Assembly (NCBI GenBank): GCA_947627595.1
Contig: CANQWQ010000003.1
Location: 18,024 to 82,023 of the forward strand
DNA length: 64,000 bases
DNA from: an uncultured Clostridia bacterium
GTDB taxonomy: Bacteria; Bacillota; Clostridia; TANB77; CAG-508
Reading direction: 5' to 3'
Position 1 is the stretch's first letter. Every line of letters starts with the position of its first letter. A program made the position numbers and the translations under genes. Of the stretch, positions 53,897 through 63,163 are shown one piece after another. The notes below the pieces were generated by a model. The model ran no database searches and had not been told where the DNA came from. It worked only from the letters and a program-made list of their open reading frames with translations.

Positions 53897-55090
53897 ATGT
53901 ACGATGTTTATGCTGATTTACATGTTCATATAGGAAGAAGTGAGAATGGAAAGCCAATTAAAATTACAGCTGCAAGGTCTTTAAATTTTGCAAATATTGC
54001 AAAAGAATGTTATGAAAGAAAAGGAATAAATTTAGTTGGAATTATAGATTGTGCATCACCTTATGTTATCGAAGATATAGAAAACTTTTTAAAAGCTGGA
54101 GATGCTTTTGAATTAGAAAAAGGTGGAATTATTTATAAAGATAAAGTTTGTATTATTTTAGGAAGCGAAGTTGAAACAACAGAAATTCGTGAAGATGGAA
54201 AAAAAGGTGCAGCACATAATTTATGCTATTTCCCACGTTTATCAGACATCAAAAATTTCTCAAGTGAACTTAGTCATCATTTAAAAAATATCACTCTAAG
54301 TACACAACATTCTGATTTATCAGGATATGATTTGATTGATATGGTAGAAAAATATAATGGAATTTTAGTTCCAGCACATTGCTTTACACCATATAAAAGC
54401 TATTATGGAAATTGCACAGATTCTTTGAAAAAAATATTTAAAGAAAAATATGATAGGATTCCAGCGATAGAATTAGGATTAAGTAGTGATACATTTTTGG
54501 CAGATGAAATTTCAGAATTAGAAGATAAGACTTTCCTTACAAACTCAGATGCACACTCACTTCCAAAGATTGCTAGAGAATATAATAAGATGGAAATGGG
54601 TGACATAAATTTTGAAGAATTTGTAAAGGTTTTAAAAAGAGAAGACGGTAGAAAAATTGTTTCAAATTATGGCTTAGATCCAAAACTTGGAAAATATCAT
54701 AGAACTTATTGTGAAGTTTGCGGAAAACAAATTCCAGGAAAAGCTCCTGTTACTAAATGTGACACATGTGATAGTAAAAATATCACAATGGGAGTTTTTG
54801 ATAGAATTGAAATTATAAAAGATAAAAAAGAGTCAAAAAGCCCAAGCTTTAGACCAAACTATGTTTATCAAATTCCATTAACTTTTATTCCAGGAATTGG
54901 TCCAAAAGCGATAGACAGATTATTGCAACACTTTGGAACAGAAATGACAGTTTTACACAAATTATCAGATGATGATATTGAAGCTTTTTGCGGAGAAAAA
55001 ATGGCTAAAGCTATAATTGATGCTCGTGATGGAAAAGTCTCAATCGCAGAAGGCGGAGGAGGAAATTACGGACGAGTTTCATTAGAATAG
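53897..55090 (+). CDS. PHP-family DNA repair endonuclease (EndoQ-like)
   Basis: The product has 397 aa. PHP domain with metal ligands in YADLHVHIGRSENGKP, LSTQHSDLSGYD, VPAHCFTPYKSYYG and TNSDAHSLPK. A zinc ribbon (CEVCGKQIPG and CDTCDSKN) and a helix-hairpin-helix (IPGIGPKAIDRLL) follow. This architecture is that of endonuclease Q, which cuts DNA at deaminated bases. The position after mutS supports a repair role. Confidence 0.82.
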   Translation: MYDVYADLHVHIGRSENGKPIKITAARSLNFANIAKECYERKGINLVGIIDCASPYVIEDIENFLKAGDAFELEKGGIIYKDKVCIILGSEVETTEIREDGKKGAAHNLCYFPRLSDIKNFSSELSHHLKNITLSTQHSDLSGYDLIDMVEKYNGILVPAHCFTPYKSYYGNCTDSLKKIFKEKYDRIPAIELGLSSDTFLADEISELEDKTFLTNSDAHSLPKIAREYNKMEMGDINFEEFVKVLKREDGRKIVSNYGLDPKLGKYHRTYCEVCGKQIPGKAPVTKCDTCDSKNITMGVFDRIEIIKDKKESKSPSFRPNYVYQIPLTFIPGIGPKAIDRLLQHFGTEMTVLHKLSDDDIEAFCGEKMAKAIIDARDGKVSIAEGGGGNYGRVSLE

Positions 55091-55139
55091 AATTTTTAAA
55101 ATTTACAATTATCAAGTTCCAATTTTGTTCATAAAATGT

Positions 55140-55180
55140 TCCAACCTGAATAGTATTATGTATATAAAGTTCAGATTGGA
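55140..55180 (+). promoter_or_regulatory. spoIIM leader dyad with motif shared with spoIIID
   Basis: TCCAACCTGAA (55140-55150) and TTCAGATTGGA (55170-55180) pair with one mismatch; the 3' arm runs into the ribosome binding site. Inside is GAATAGTATT-N4-ATATAAAGTT (55148-55171), nearly the same as in the spoIIID leader. A GTTC lies exactly 21 bp upstream in both. Confidence 0.6.
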
Positions 55181-55188
55181 GAAATTTT

Positions 55189-55776
55189 ATGTTTTTAATT
55201 GAATATGCAAAAAAATATAAAGTAACATATATTTCAGTAATAGCAACATTTATAATCGGAATTTTAATTGGAATATTTGTTACTTTTAAAATTCCAGAAA
55301 AAGATAAATCAAATGTTAAAGCTTATATTAGTGATATAACTGAAATTGCGAATAATAAAAAAATCGATAAACAATCACTTTTTAAAGAAAAAATTATCGA
55401 TAATTTTAAAACAGTTGGAATTATATGGCTCTTAGGATGCACAGTTATAGCGAGTTTTACGATTTATATTTTTATGATTTACAAAGGAATATTATGTGGT
55501 TACATAATATCGATAATAATTTTTATTTTGGGTTTTGGAAAAGGCTTAAAGTTTCTTTTTCCAACAGTTATAATTGAAAATGTAATTTTTCTTCCAGTTA
55601 TATTTTTGCTGGCTACGAGCGGAATTAGGTTATACAAACAAATAATAATGAGGAAAATTAACATAAAACAGGAGCTTTTAAGACACACAATAATAATGTT
55701 CGTAAGTGGCATATTTGCTATAATTGTCGCTTGTATAGATGCATATTTTTTGACAGGTTTACTGAATTTTTTATAA
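55189..55776 (+). CDS. spoIIM: stage II sporulation protein M
   Basis: A 195-aa membrane protein with about five transmembrane helices. An amphipathic segment follows the first helix, and the SpoIIM pattern GFGKGLKFLFPTVIIENV is preceded by IYKGILCGYIISI. SpoIIM is the membrane anchor of the SpoIID-SpoIIP engulfment complex in the mother cell. It is followed by xerD, as in many Firmicutes. Confidence 0.9.
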   Translation: MFLIEYAKKYKVTYISVIATFIIGILIGIFVTFKIPEKDKSNVKAYISDITEIANNKKIDKQSLFKEKIIDNFKTVGIIWLLGCTVIASFTIYIFMIYKGILCGYIISIIIFILGFGKGLKFLFPTVIIENVIFLPVIFLLATSGIRLYKQIIMRKINIKQELLRHTIIMFVSGIFAIIVACIDAYFLTGLLNFL

Positions 55777-55890
55777 AAAATTTTATGAAAACTATTTACT
55801 TTTTGGGAAAACTTTGATATAACATAGGTGATTTGTTGTGAAAAGTAAGATTAAAGCAAATTAAATTTAAAGGAATAGGTGATAGAATCG

Positions 55891-56772
55891 ATGGAAAAAC
55901 AAATTAAACTCTTTTTAGATTTTTTAGAAAATGATAAAAAGCTAGTTAGTAATACTTTGCAATCTTACAAGAGAGATATTTTACAATATCAAGAGTACGT
56001 CGAGGAAAATAATATTAATTATTTAAAAGTTAATGCTAATACTATTAAATCATATTTTGATTATTTAAGTGAATCTGGAAAAAAGAAGTCAACTATTTCA
56101 AGAAATTTAGCATCACTAAGATCTTTTTATCAATTTTTAGTTAGAACTAAAAAAATTAAGAAAGATCCAACTAGTGGGCTTCAATCTCCAAAACCAGAAA
56201 AGAAAGTTCCAAATATTTTAACTGCTAAAGAAGTTGAACTTTTATTAGATCAACCAAAAAGTGTTGATTTAAAAGGAATTAGAGATAAAGCAATGCTAGA
56301 GTTTGCCTATGCTACTGGAATGAGAGTTACAGAAATAATTTCATTAGATATAGGTGATATTAATTTTAAAGATAACTTTGTTACTTGCAAAGGTGGCCAT
56401 AAAAAGAGAAGTATTCCATTAGGAAATCTTTCAATGAAAGCTCTTAATGAATATGTTAAATCTTCTAGACCATATTTAATTAAAGATGAATCAACAAAAG
56501 CTTTATTTGTTAATATAAATGGAAAAAGATTAACACGTCAAGGCTTTTGGAAAATTGTTAAATATTATAAAGAACAAGCAAATATAACAAAAGATATTAC
56601 ACCACACGTTTTAAGACATTCATTTGCTACACATTTACTACAAAATGGAGCTGATTTAAAATCAATTCAAACAATGCTTGGACATTCTGATATTTCTTCA
56701 ACACAAGTTTATATGCAATTTCAAAATGAAAGTTTGAAAGAAATATATAAAAAAGCTCACCCAAGAGCATAA
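55891..56772 (+). CDS. xerD: site-specific tyrosine recombinase XerD
   Basis: The product has 293 aa. An N-terminal SAM-like core-binding domain (about residues 1-90) precedes the catalytic domain. Active residues: Arg in YATGMRVTEIISLD, His-x-x-Arg in TPHVLRHSFATHLL, and His then Tyr in GHSDISSTQVYMQF. It resolves chromosome dimers at dif with its partner Xer, or acts alone. ATG 55891 is 8 nt from TAGGTGA; GTG 55879 is an alternative. Confidence 0.93.
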   Translation: MEKQIKLFLDFLENDKKLVSNTLQSYKRDILQYQEYVEENNINYLKVNANTIKSYFDYLSESGKKKSTISRNLASLRSFYQFLVRTKKIKKDPTSGLQSPKPEKKVPNILTAKEVELLLDQPKSVDLKGIRDKAMLEFAYATGMRVTEIISLDIGDINFKDNFVTCKGGHKKRSIPLGNLSMKALNEYVKSSRPYLIKDESTKALFVNINGKRLTRQGFWKIVKYYKEQANITKDITPHVLRHSFATHLLQNGADLKSIQTMLGHSDISSTQVYMQFQNESLKEIYKKAHPRA

Positions 56773-56793
56773 AATTAATAAGAAATATTTTTG

Positions 56794-56818
56794 AAGCAAG
56801 TTTTTAAAACTTGCTTTT
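56794..56818 (+). terminator. terminator after xerD
   Basis: AAGCAAGTTTT pairs with AAAACTTGCTT, then TTTC. Confidence 0.85.
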
Positions 56819-56841
56819 TCTTATTTTTTCGAAAGTTTTTG

Positions 56842-56870
56842 TTGATAAAAAAGACAAAATATTATATAAT
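56842..56870 (+). promoter_or_regulatory. SigA promoter for recJ
   Basis: TTGATA, a 17-bp spacer and TATAAT. Confidence 0.75.
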
Positions 56871-56899
56871 TATTCCAAATTTGCAAAAGGAATAGTGAA

Positions 56900-58594
56900 A
56901 TGAATAAAAAATGGGAATTATCTAAACCAGACGAAAAAATAGTAGAACGTCTTCAAAAAGAATATAATTTGACAGAACTATTAGCAAATTGCCTTGTAAG
57001 CAGGGGAATTACTAGTAGCGAGCAATTGCGTGTTTTTTTAGAACCTACTAGAGATGATTTTCATGATCCTTTTGAAATGCCTGATATGAAAAAAGCAATT
57101 GACAGAATTATTAAAGCCATTGACACTAACGAAAAAGTTATTATTTATGGAGATTATGATGTTGACGGAATAACTAGCACAATGGTTTTAAAAAGGTTTT
57201 TAGGTGAGCATGGATTAGATGTCGACTATAAGATTCCAAATAGATTAAACGAGGGCTATGGCTTAAATAAAGAGGCTGTTAAAAAGATAGCTGATGATGG
57301 ATATAGTTTAATAATAACTGTTGACTGTGGAATCTCAGGACTAGATGAAGTAGAATATGCAAATAGCCTTGGTCTAGAAGTTATAATAACAGACCATCAT
57401 GAAACAAAATATACAATCCCAAATTGTGTTGCAGTTATTGATTGCAAGAGAAAAGATAGCAAATATCCGTTTAAAAGTCTAGCTGGTTGTGGAGTTGTTT
57501 TAAAATTAATTCAAGCAATTTCACAAGAAAAAGGTTATAAACCTGAAAGCTATTTAAAATATTTAGATATAGTCTGTGTTGGAACAATTTCAGATATAGT
57601 TCCATTAGTTGATGAAAATAGATTAATTGCAAAACTTGGACTTATGCTTATAAAACAAACCAGAAATCCTGGACTTAGCTTTTTAATTAATTCAACAGGA
57701 TTTAAAGAAATTAATTCAACTGCAATCTCATTTGGATTAGCACCTAGAATTAACGCTTGTGGTAGAATGGGATTTGAAGAAGAGGCAATTAAATTATTTT
57801 TAACTGATAACATTGAAGAAGCTAAAAACATTACTATAAAGTTAAATGACTTTAATAAACAAAGACAAGAAATAGAAAAAACAATTTTTGAAGATGCAAT
57901 TAAACAAATAGAAGAAAATAAAATGGAAAATGATCCGATAATTGTTGTAGCTGGAGAAGGTTGGCATCATGGAGTTATTGGAATTGTTTCTTCAAAGATT
58001 ACTGAGGTTTATTATAAACCTAGCATTTTGGTTTGCTTTGACGGTGAAACAGCTAAAGGTTCAGGAAGAAGTGTTCCTGGATTTGACTTACATAATGCAC
58101 TTTGCGAATCAGATGAGTTTCTTCTAAAATATGGTGGTCATGAAATGGCCATAGGTCTTACTTTAGAAAGAAAAAATTTCGAAAAGTTTAAAGAAAAAAT
58201 TAAAGAAATTGCAAGCAAAGCTAATTTAGAAGAATTTGTTCCAATTTTAAAAATTGATAAAGAACTTGAAGCAAAAGACATTTCAGAAGAAAATATTAGA
58301 GATTTAGAAAAATTAGAGCCTTTTGGTGAATCTAATAAAACTCCAATTTTCTTGTATAGAAATTTAAAAATAGATTCAATTAGAAGTTTGTCAGAAGGAA
58401 AACATTTAAAATTAACTTTAAAAGATGATATTAATTATATTATTTTAACTGCAATTGGCTTTAATATGGGAAATCTAGCAAATGAATATAGATTATTTGA
58501 TAAAGTAGATGTTGTTGGAACATTAGAAATAAATGAATTTAACGGAAGAAGAGACATACAGATAAATTTAAAAGATATTAGAAAAAGTATTTAA
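56900..58594 (+). CDS. recJ: single-stranded-DNA exonuclease RecJ
   Basis: A 564-aa 5'-3' exonuclease. DHH family motifs: IIYGDYDVDGITSTMVLKRF, VDCGISGLDEV, ITDHHETKYT, and the DHHA1 domain ending VPGFDLHNAL and KYGGHEMAIGLTL. The OB-like C-terminal domain is present. It is shorter than the 780-aa Bacillus form but complete for the core. Leads the recJ-relA-hisS run. Confidence 0.95.
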   Translation: MNKKWELSKPDEKIVERLQKEYNLTELLANCLVSRGITSSEQLRVFLEPTRDDFHDPFEMPDMKKAIDRIIKAIDTNEKVIIYGDYDVDGITSTMVLKRFLGEHGLDVDYKIPNRLNEGYGLNKEAVKKIADDGYSLIITVDCGISGLDEVEYANSLGLEVIITDHHETKYTIPNCVAVIDCKRKDSKYPFKSLAGCGVVLKLIQAISQEKGYKPESYLKYLDIVCVGTISDIVPLVDENRLIAKLGLMLIKQTRNPGLSFLINSTGFKEINSTAISFGLAPRINACGRMGFEEEAIKLFLTDNIEEAKNITIKLNDFNKQRQEIEKTIFEDAIKQIEENKMENDPIIVVAGEGWHHGVIGIVSSKITEVYYKPSILVCFDGETAKGSGRSVPGFDLHNALCESDEFLLKYGGHEMAIGLTLERKNFEKFKEKIKEIASKANLEEFVPILKIDKELEAKDISEENIRDLEKLEPFGESNKTPIFLYRNLKIDSIRSLSEGKHLKLTLKDDINYIILTAIGFNMGNLANEYRLFDKVDVVGTLEINEFNGRRDIQINLKDIRKSI

Positions 58595-58608
58595 GAAAGG
58601 GAAAAGTT

Positions 58609-60807
58609 ATGCAAGAGAAAAGTGATGTTACAATTCAAGATATTATTAAATTGCAAAAACAGAATTATCCAAAATCAGACTCTAAACTTATTAAAAAAGC
58701 TTATGATTTTGCGGTTAAATATCATGGTGACCAGAAAAGAAAATCTGGTGAGCTTTATATTACGCATCCTTTAAATGTTGCTTATATTTTATCTACTTTA
58801 GAGTTAGATGATGAAACAATTTGCGCAGCACTTTTGCATGACGTTGTTGAAGATACACCAGCTACAAATCAAGATTTAATTGATAATTTTGGAGAAACTA
58901 TTGCAGTAATGGTTTCAGGAGTTACAAAATTAGGAAAAATTGAATATACAACTATTGAAGAGGAACAAGTTGAAAATTATAGAAAAATGTTTCTTGCAAT
59001 GGGAAAAGATATTAGAGTTATCTTAATTAAACTTGCTGATAGATTACATAATATGAGAACTTTAAAATATTTATCTAGAGACAGACAACTTGCTATTTCT
59101 CAAGAAACAATGGACTTATATGCGCCACTTGCAAATCGTCTTGGTATCTATTCTTTAAAATGGGAATTAGAAGATCTAGCTTTTAAATATTTATACCCAG
59201 ATGAATATAGAGAAATTGTTGTAGGTCTTGATAAAAAAAGGGAAGAGAGATTACAATTCTTAGAAGTAATTAAAGATGATTTAAAAAAGGCTTTAGCAAA
59301 AGAAAAAATCAAAGCTGAAGTTACAGGTAGAGCAAAACACTTATATAGTATTTACAGAAAAATGCAAAGAGATAATAAAACATTAGACCAAATCTATGAT
59401 TTATTTGCACTAAGAATTCTTGTAAATTCTATTAAAGATTGTTATGCAGTTTTAGGTGTTGTCCACGAAATGTATACGCCAATGCCTGGAAGATTTAAAG
59501 ATTATATTGCAGTTCCTAAAAAGAACTTATATCAATCAATACATACTACTGTTTTAGGAATGAAAGGAACTCCATTTGAAGTTCAAATTAGAACATGGGA
59601 TATGCATAGAACAGCTGAGTTTGGTATCGCTGCCCATTGGGCTTATAAAGAAGCTAGTAATAAAGGTGTAAAGCAATCTGTAATTGTTAAAGAAGATAAA
59701 CTTGCTTGGCTTCGTGAAACTTTGGAATGGCAAAAAAATACTGAAAATCCAAATGAATTTTTAAATACATTAAAAACAGAATTATATGATGAAGAAGTTT
59801 TTGTTTTTACACCAAAAGGTCAAATAAAGAGTCTTCCAAGAAACGCTACACCAATAGATTTTGCTTATATGATTCATGAACAGATAGGCCATAAAATGGT
59901 TGGCTGTAAGATTAATAGCAAAATGATGCCAATTATTACACCGCTTCATAATGGCGATATAGTTGAAATTTTAACATCTGATCAGTCAAAAGGTCCTAGT
60001 CGTGATTGGCTTAAATTTGTTAAGAGTTCTGCTGCTAGAAATAGAATTAATCAATGGTTCAAAAAAGCAGAACGTGGTGAAAATATTGAAAAAGGAAAAG
60101 AAATTTTAGAAAAAGAAGCTAAAAAACTTCCAGTTCGTTCATCAGATTTATTTGGAAATCAAGATTGGATAAAATTTGTTTTAGATAAATACCATTTTGC
60201 TACAGTTGATGATATGTATGCTAGTATTGGCTTTGGTGGAATTTCAGCTGGAAAAATTTTAGCAAGATTACTTGAAAAATATAATGATGAACATGAAGAT
60301 GAGCATTATGAACAAAAGATTGAAGAATTAGCTCTTTCAAAACCAACTTACAAGCCATCAAAATCAGGTGTTGTTGTTAAAGGAATTGATAATTGTTTAG
60401 TAAAACTTTCAAAATGCTGTAACCCACTTCCAGGTGATAATATAATTGGCTATATTACTAAAGGAAGAGGAGTTTCAGTCCATCGTACTAATTGTCCAAA
60501 TATAAATGAACTTTTAGAAGATAAAGAAAGAATTATTGATGTTTATTGGTATGATGATATCAAGGGTTCTTTTGAAGTTGATATTGAAATTTTTGCTACA
60601 GATAGAAGAGGTTTATTAAAAGATATTTTAAAACAAGTTGAAAATTATAAAGGAAATATTGTTGGCGTTAACACTAGAACTACTAAAGAAAAAATTGCAA
60701 TAATTAATTTATCTATTCAAATTGAAAATATAGATGAGTTAAATAAATTATCTAATGCAATTTCTAGAGTTGAAAGTGTTTATGATGTCAAACGTAAAAG
60801 AGGATAG
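58609..60807 (+). CDS. relA: bifunctional (p)ppGpp synthetase/hydrolase
   Basis: A 732-aa long RSH protein. HD hydrolase domain (THPLNVAYILS, AALLHDVVEDT), synthetase domain (RFKDYIAVPKKNLYQSIHTT, FEVQIRTWDMHRTAEFGIA), TGS domain (FVFTPKGQIKSLPRNATPID), and a C-terminal ACT domain. Both catalytic halves look intact. It sets the stringent response level. 14 bp after recJ, 11 bp before hisS. Confidence 0.96.
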   Translation: MQEKSDVTIQDIIKLQKQNYPKSDSKLIKKAYDFAVKYHGDQKRKSGELYITHPLNVAYILSTLELDDETICAALLHDVVEDTPATNQDLIDNFGETIAVMVSGVTKLGKIEYTTIEEEQVENYRKMFLAMGKDIRVILIKLADRLHNMRTLKYLSRDRQLAISQETMDLYAPLANRLGIYSLKWELEDLAFKYLYPDEYREIVVGLDKKREERLQFLEVIKDDLKKALAKEKIKAEVTGRAKHLYSIYRKMQRDNKTLDQIYDLFALRILVNSIKDCYAVLGVVHEMYTPMPGRFKDYIAVPKKNLYQSIHTTVLGMKGTPFEVQIRTWDMHRTAEFGIAAHWAYKEASNKGVKQSVIVKEDKLAWLRETLEWQKNTENPNEFLNTLKTELYDEEVFVFTPKGQIKSLPRNATPIDFAYMIHEQIGHKMVGCKINSKMMPIITPLHNGDIVEILTSDQSKGPSRDWLKFVKSSAARNRINQWFKKAERGENIEKGKEILEKEAKKLPVRSSDLFGNQDWIKFVLDKYHFATVDDMYASIGFGGISAGKILARLLEKYNDEHEDEHYEQKIEELALSKPTYKPSKSGVVVKGIDNCLVKLSKCCNPLPGDNIIGYITKGRGVSVHRTNCPNINELLEDKERIIDVYWYDDIKGSFEVDIEIFATDRRGLLKDILKQVENYKGNIVGVNTRTTKEKIAIINLSIQIENIDELNKLSNAISRVESVYDVKRKRG

Positions 60808-60818
60808 GAGAGATTTTT

Positions 60819-62069
60819 ATGATGATACAAAAACCAAAGGGAACTAGAGATTTGCTCCCTGAAGATACTTATAAATTACAATATGTTGAGAAAAAAATAA
60901 GCAATATGCTTGAAAATTATGGATTTAAAGAGATAAGAGTTCCAGTTTTTGAATATACAGAACTTTTTAATCGTGGTGTTGGAGAAACAACAGATGTTGT
61001 TCAAAAAGAAATGTATACTTTTGATGATAAAGGCGGACGTTCAATTACTCTAAGACCTGAGGGAACAGCTGGAACAGTAAGAGCTTATCTTGAAAATGGA
61101 ATGGCTAGCCTTCCTAGTCCTGTTAAACTTTGGTATAATATGGCTATGTATAGATATGAAAACGTTCAAAAAGGAAGATTACGTGAATTTCACCAAATAG
61201 GTTTAGAGCTTATTGGATCAAGCTCATATTTAGCTGATGTTGAAACAATTTTAATTGGAAAGAGAATTTTTGAAACATTAGGAATCAAAAACATAAAAGT
61301 TAATATAAATAGCATTGGTTGCCCAAAATGTAGGGGAGAATATCAAAAAGTTTTAAAAGAATTTATTGGAAAAAATTTAGATAATTATTGTGATGATTGT
61401 AAAAATAGATTTGAAAAAAATCCAATGAGAATATTAGATTGTAAGCAAGAAAAATGTAAGAAATATAATGTTGGTGCACCTATGATGATTGACTATCTTT
61501 GCGATGAATGTAAAACACACTTTGAAAATGTTAAATCTGCTTTAAAAGCTCAAAATGTTAATTTTGAAATTGATAGCGGAATTGTTAGAGGCCTAGATTA
61601 TTATACTAAAACTGTTTTTGAATTTATTGATGAAAAAAGCGGTTTAACAGTTTTAGGTGGTGGAAGATATGATGGTTTAGTTGAAGAATTAGGTGGACCT
61701 TCTACACCTGCAGTTGGATTTGCTAGCGGTGTTGAAAGACTTATGGAAATGGTTGAGGCTTCAATTGGAGATGAAATCAAAGAAAGAAAACCTGATTTAT
61801 ATATTTTATCATGTGGTGAAAAAGAAACAATGAAAGCTGTAGAAATTGCTGAAGGTTTAAGAGATAAAGACTTATATGTTGAAAGAGATTTAATTGAAAG
61901 AAGCTTTAAAGCTCAAATGAAATATGCTGATAAAATTGAAGCTAAAAACCTTATTGTTATAGGTGAAGATGAATTATCAAAAAATACAGTTAAAATCAAG
62001 AATATGTCAACAGGGGAAGAGCAAGAAGTAAAATTAGATTTAACTGAGATTTATTCAAAAATAAAATAA
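60819..62069 (+). CDS. hisS: histidyl-tRNA synthetase
   Basis: A 416-aa class II synthetase. IQKPKGTRDLLPED, motif 2 around MAMYRYENVQKGRLREFHQI, the His-specific motif GLDYYTKTVFEF and motif 3 AVGFASGVERLME. The C-terminal anticodon-binding domain is present. ATG 60819 or 60822 after GGAGAG. Terminator follows. Confidence 0.97.
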   Translation: MMIQKPKGTRDLLPEDTYKLQYVEKKISNMLENYGFKEIRVPVFEYTELFNRGVGETTDVVQKEMYTFDDKGGRSITLRPEGTAGTVRAYLENGMASLPSPVKLWYNMAMYRYENVQKGRLREFHQIGLELIGSSSYLADVETILIGKRIFETLGIKNIKVNINSIGCPKCRGEYQKVLKEFIGKNLDNYCDDCKNRFEKNPMRILDCKQEKCKKYNVGAPMMIDYLCDECKTHFENVKSALKAQNVNFEIDSGIVRGLDYYTKTVFEFIDEKSGLTVLGGGRYDGLVEELGGPSTPAVGFASGVERLMEMVEASIGDEIKERKPDLYILSCGEKETMKAVEIAEGLRDKDLYVERDLIERSFKAQMKYADKIEAKNLIVIGEDELSKNTVKIKNMSTGEEQEVKLDLTEIYSKIK

Positions 62070-62073
62070 AAAG

Positions 62074-62104
62074 AAAACTCTGGAAGCTATCCAGAGTTTT
62101 TATT
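62074..62104. terminator. bidirectional terminator after hisS
   Basis: AAAACTCTGG pairs with CCAGAGTTTT between convergent genes. Confidence 0.9.
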
Positions 62105-62438
62105 TTGATGTTTCGTGCCATCTTAAAACTTTTATATCTTTATATTTTCCTAATATTTCCATATATTTATTATAATCTTCTTCCCAAAGAGCATTTGGAA
62201 CTTTATCAAATGCACTAAAAACTTGCTCAGCTTCATGAAGAAAAACTATTTGTTGTTGTGGTGAAAGTTTTTGGTATTTTTCAGAGAAAGCATATAATTT
62301 ATCTAAAGTGTCGTTTGCTTTAATGAAAGACCAAAAATCTTTTACATTCATTCCAGCTGATTTTATTTGATAAACTGCTATTAAAAGCAAGAATAATATT
62401 ACAGTTCCTAAAATTATTATTATTGCAAGAAATTCCAA
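62100..62438 (-). CDS. small single-span membrane protein
   Basis: The product has 112 aa with an N-terminal transmembrane helix (about residues 4-25) and a soluble helical tail ending LRWHETSK. No conserved domain is recognised. The start lies behind AAAGAGG. Monocistronic on the minus strand. Confidence 0.55.
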   Translation of the reverse strand: MEFLAIIIILGTVILFLLLIAVYQIKSAGMNVKDFWSFIKANDTLDKLYAFSEKYQKLSPQQQIVFLHEAEQVFSAFDKVPNALWEEDYNKYMEILGKYKDIKVLRWHETSK

Positions 62439-62531
62439 TACTTTTTCCTCTTTCTTTTGTTAATTCAAAAAAATTATATCATATAGATTTTTTAAATTCA
62501 ATACAAAAAAATAAAAATCTAAAAATGTTTC

Positions 62532-62556
62532 GAGGCCTCCCGAAGTGGGAGGCCTC
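62532..62556 (-). terminator. G+C-rich terminator of the 62568 gene
   Basis: GAGGCCTCCC and GGGAGGCCTC pair perfectly over 10 bp around five bases; a short T-rich run follows on the minus strand. Confidence 0.75.
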
Positions 62557-62567
62557 TTCCAGAAAGG

Positions 62568-62948
62568 TTAATGATATCTCAGCCTGATGCAGGGCCGCAT
62601 GAACCGGACAACTTCGACGATGCCCTTCTCTTCGGCGTAATCTATGAGGCTATCCTCGGACCAGCCATTCAGCTCTCCGCTATCCTTAAGCTGAAAGACT
62701 GCCGTCTCCACCACGTCCTTGGTGAAGTAGCCGTGAATTTCTACCAGATCGCCGAAACCCGTGCTCAGACGAACGTTATGTCTCTTGATCAGGAGGGGCT
62801 CGATGCCGGTCTTGGTGTCGCTGCTGCTGACAGCCTTCTTGAACATGCTGCAGATGTAGCTCACTTGCCGGTCGTCTACCGTCCTTTGAGACTTGCCGGA
62901 ATCGATGAATACCTTTGTGGCAAGAGCCACGTTGCCCATAACTTCCAT
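62568..62948 (-). CDS. G+C-rich unknown protein, probably acquired
   Basis: The product has 126 aa and is not recognised. It starts MEVMGNVALATKVFIDSGKS and ends VVRFMRPCIRLRYH; no membrane segment. Codon use is G+C-rich, unlike its neighbours, with three in-frame CGG arginine codons (62595-62597, 62604-62606, 62868-62870). A consensus promoter drives it on the minus strand and AAAGGA precedes the ATG at 62948. The opposite strand is also open over much of this region, so the coding strand rests on promoter, ribosome binding site and terminator. Confidence 0.6.
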   Translation of the reverse strand: MEVMGNVALATKVFIDSGKSQRTVDDRQVSYICSMFKKAVSSSDTKTGIEPLLIKRHNVRLSTGFGDLVEIHGYFTKDVVETAVFQLKDSGELNGWSEDSLIDYAEEKGIVEVVRFMRPCIRLRYH

Positions 62949-63028
62949 TTCAGCTTTTCCTTTCTTTTTTAAGTCCGTAGACTATAAGATACTCGAAAAG
63001 TCCCTTTCGGAAACTTTCGCTACCTTTT

Positions 63029-63057
63029 ATTATACATGGAAATTGACCTATTGTCAA
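63029..63057 (-). promoter_or_regulatory. consensus SigA promoter for the 62568 gene
   Basis: On the minus strand TTGACA (63052-63057), a 17-bp spacer and TATAAT (63029-63034): a perfect match, in AT-rich DNA of host character. Confidence 0.85.
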
Positions 63058-63163
63058 AATTGTCAAAAATTTAGTTTTTTTATTGACAAAGATTTTATAT
63101 AAATGATAATATAACCATAGAATTTTTTTGCTTATTTTTAGTGAAAAGAAAGGGAATAAAAAG

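Noticed and set aside
62571-62972. Plus-strand open frame of 133 codons opposite the G+C-rich gene
   Set aside because: It arises from the G+C-rich composition. Promoter, ribosome binding site and terminator all point to the minus strand.
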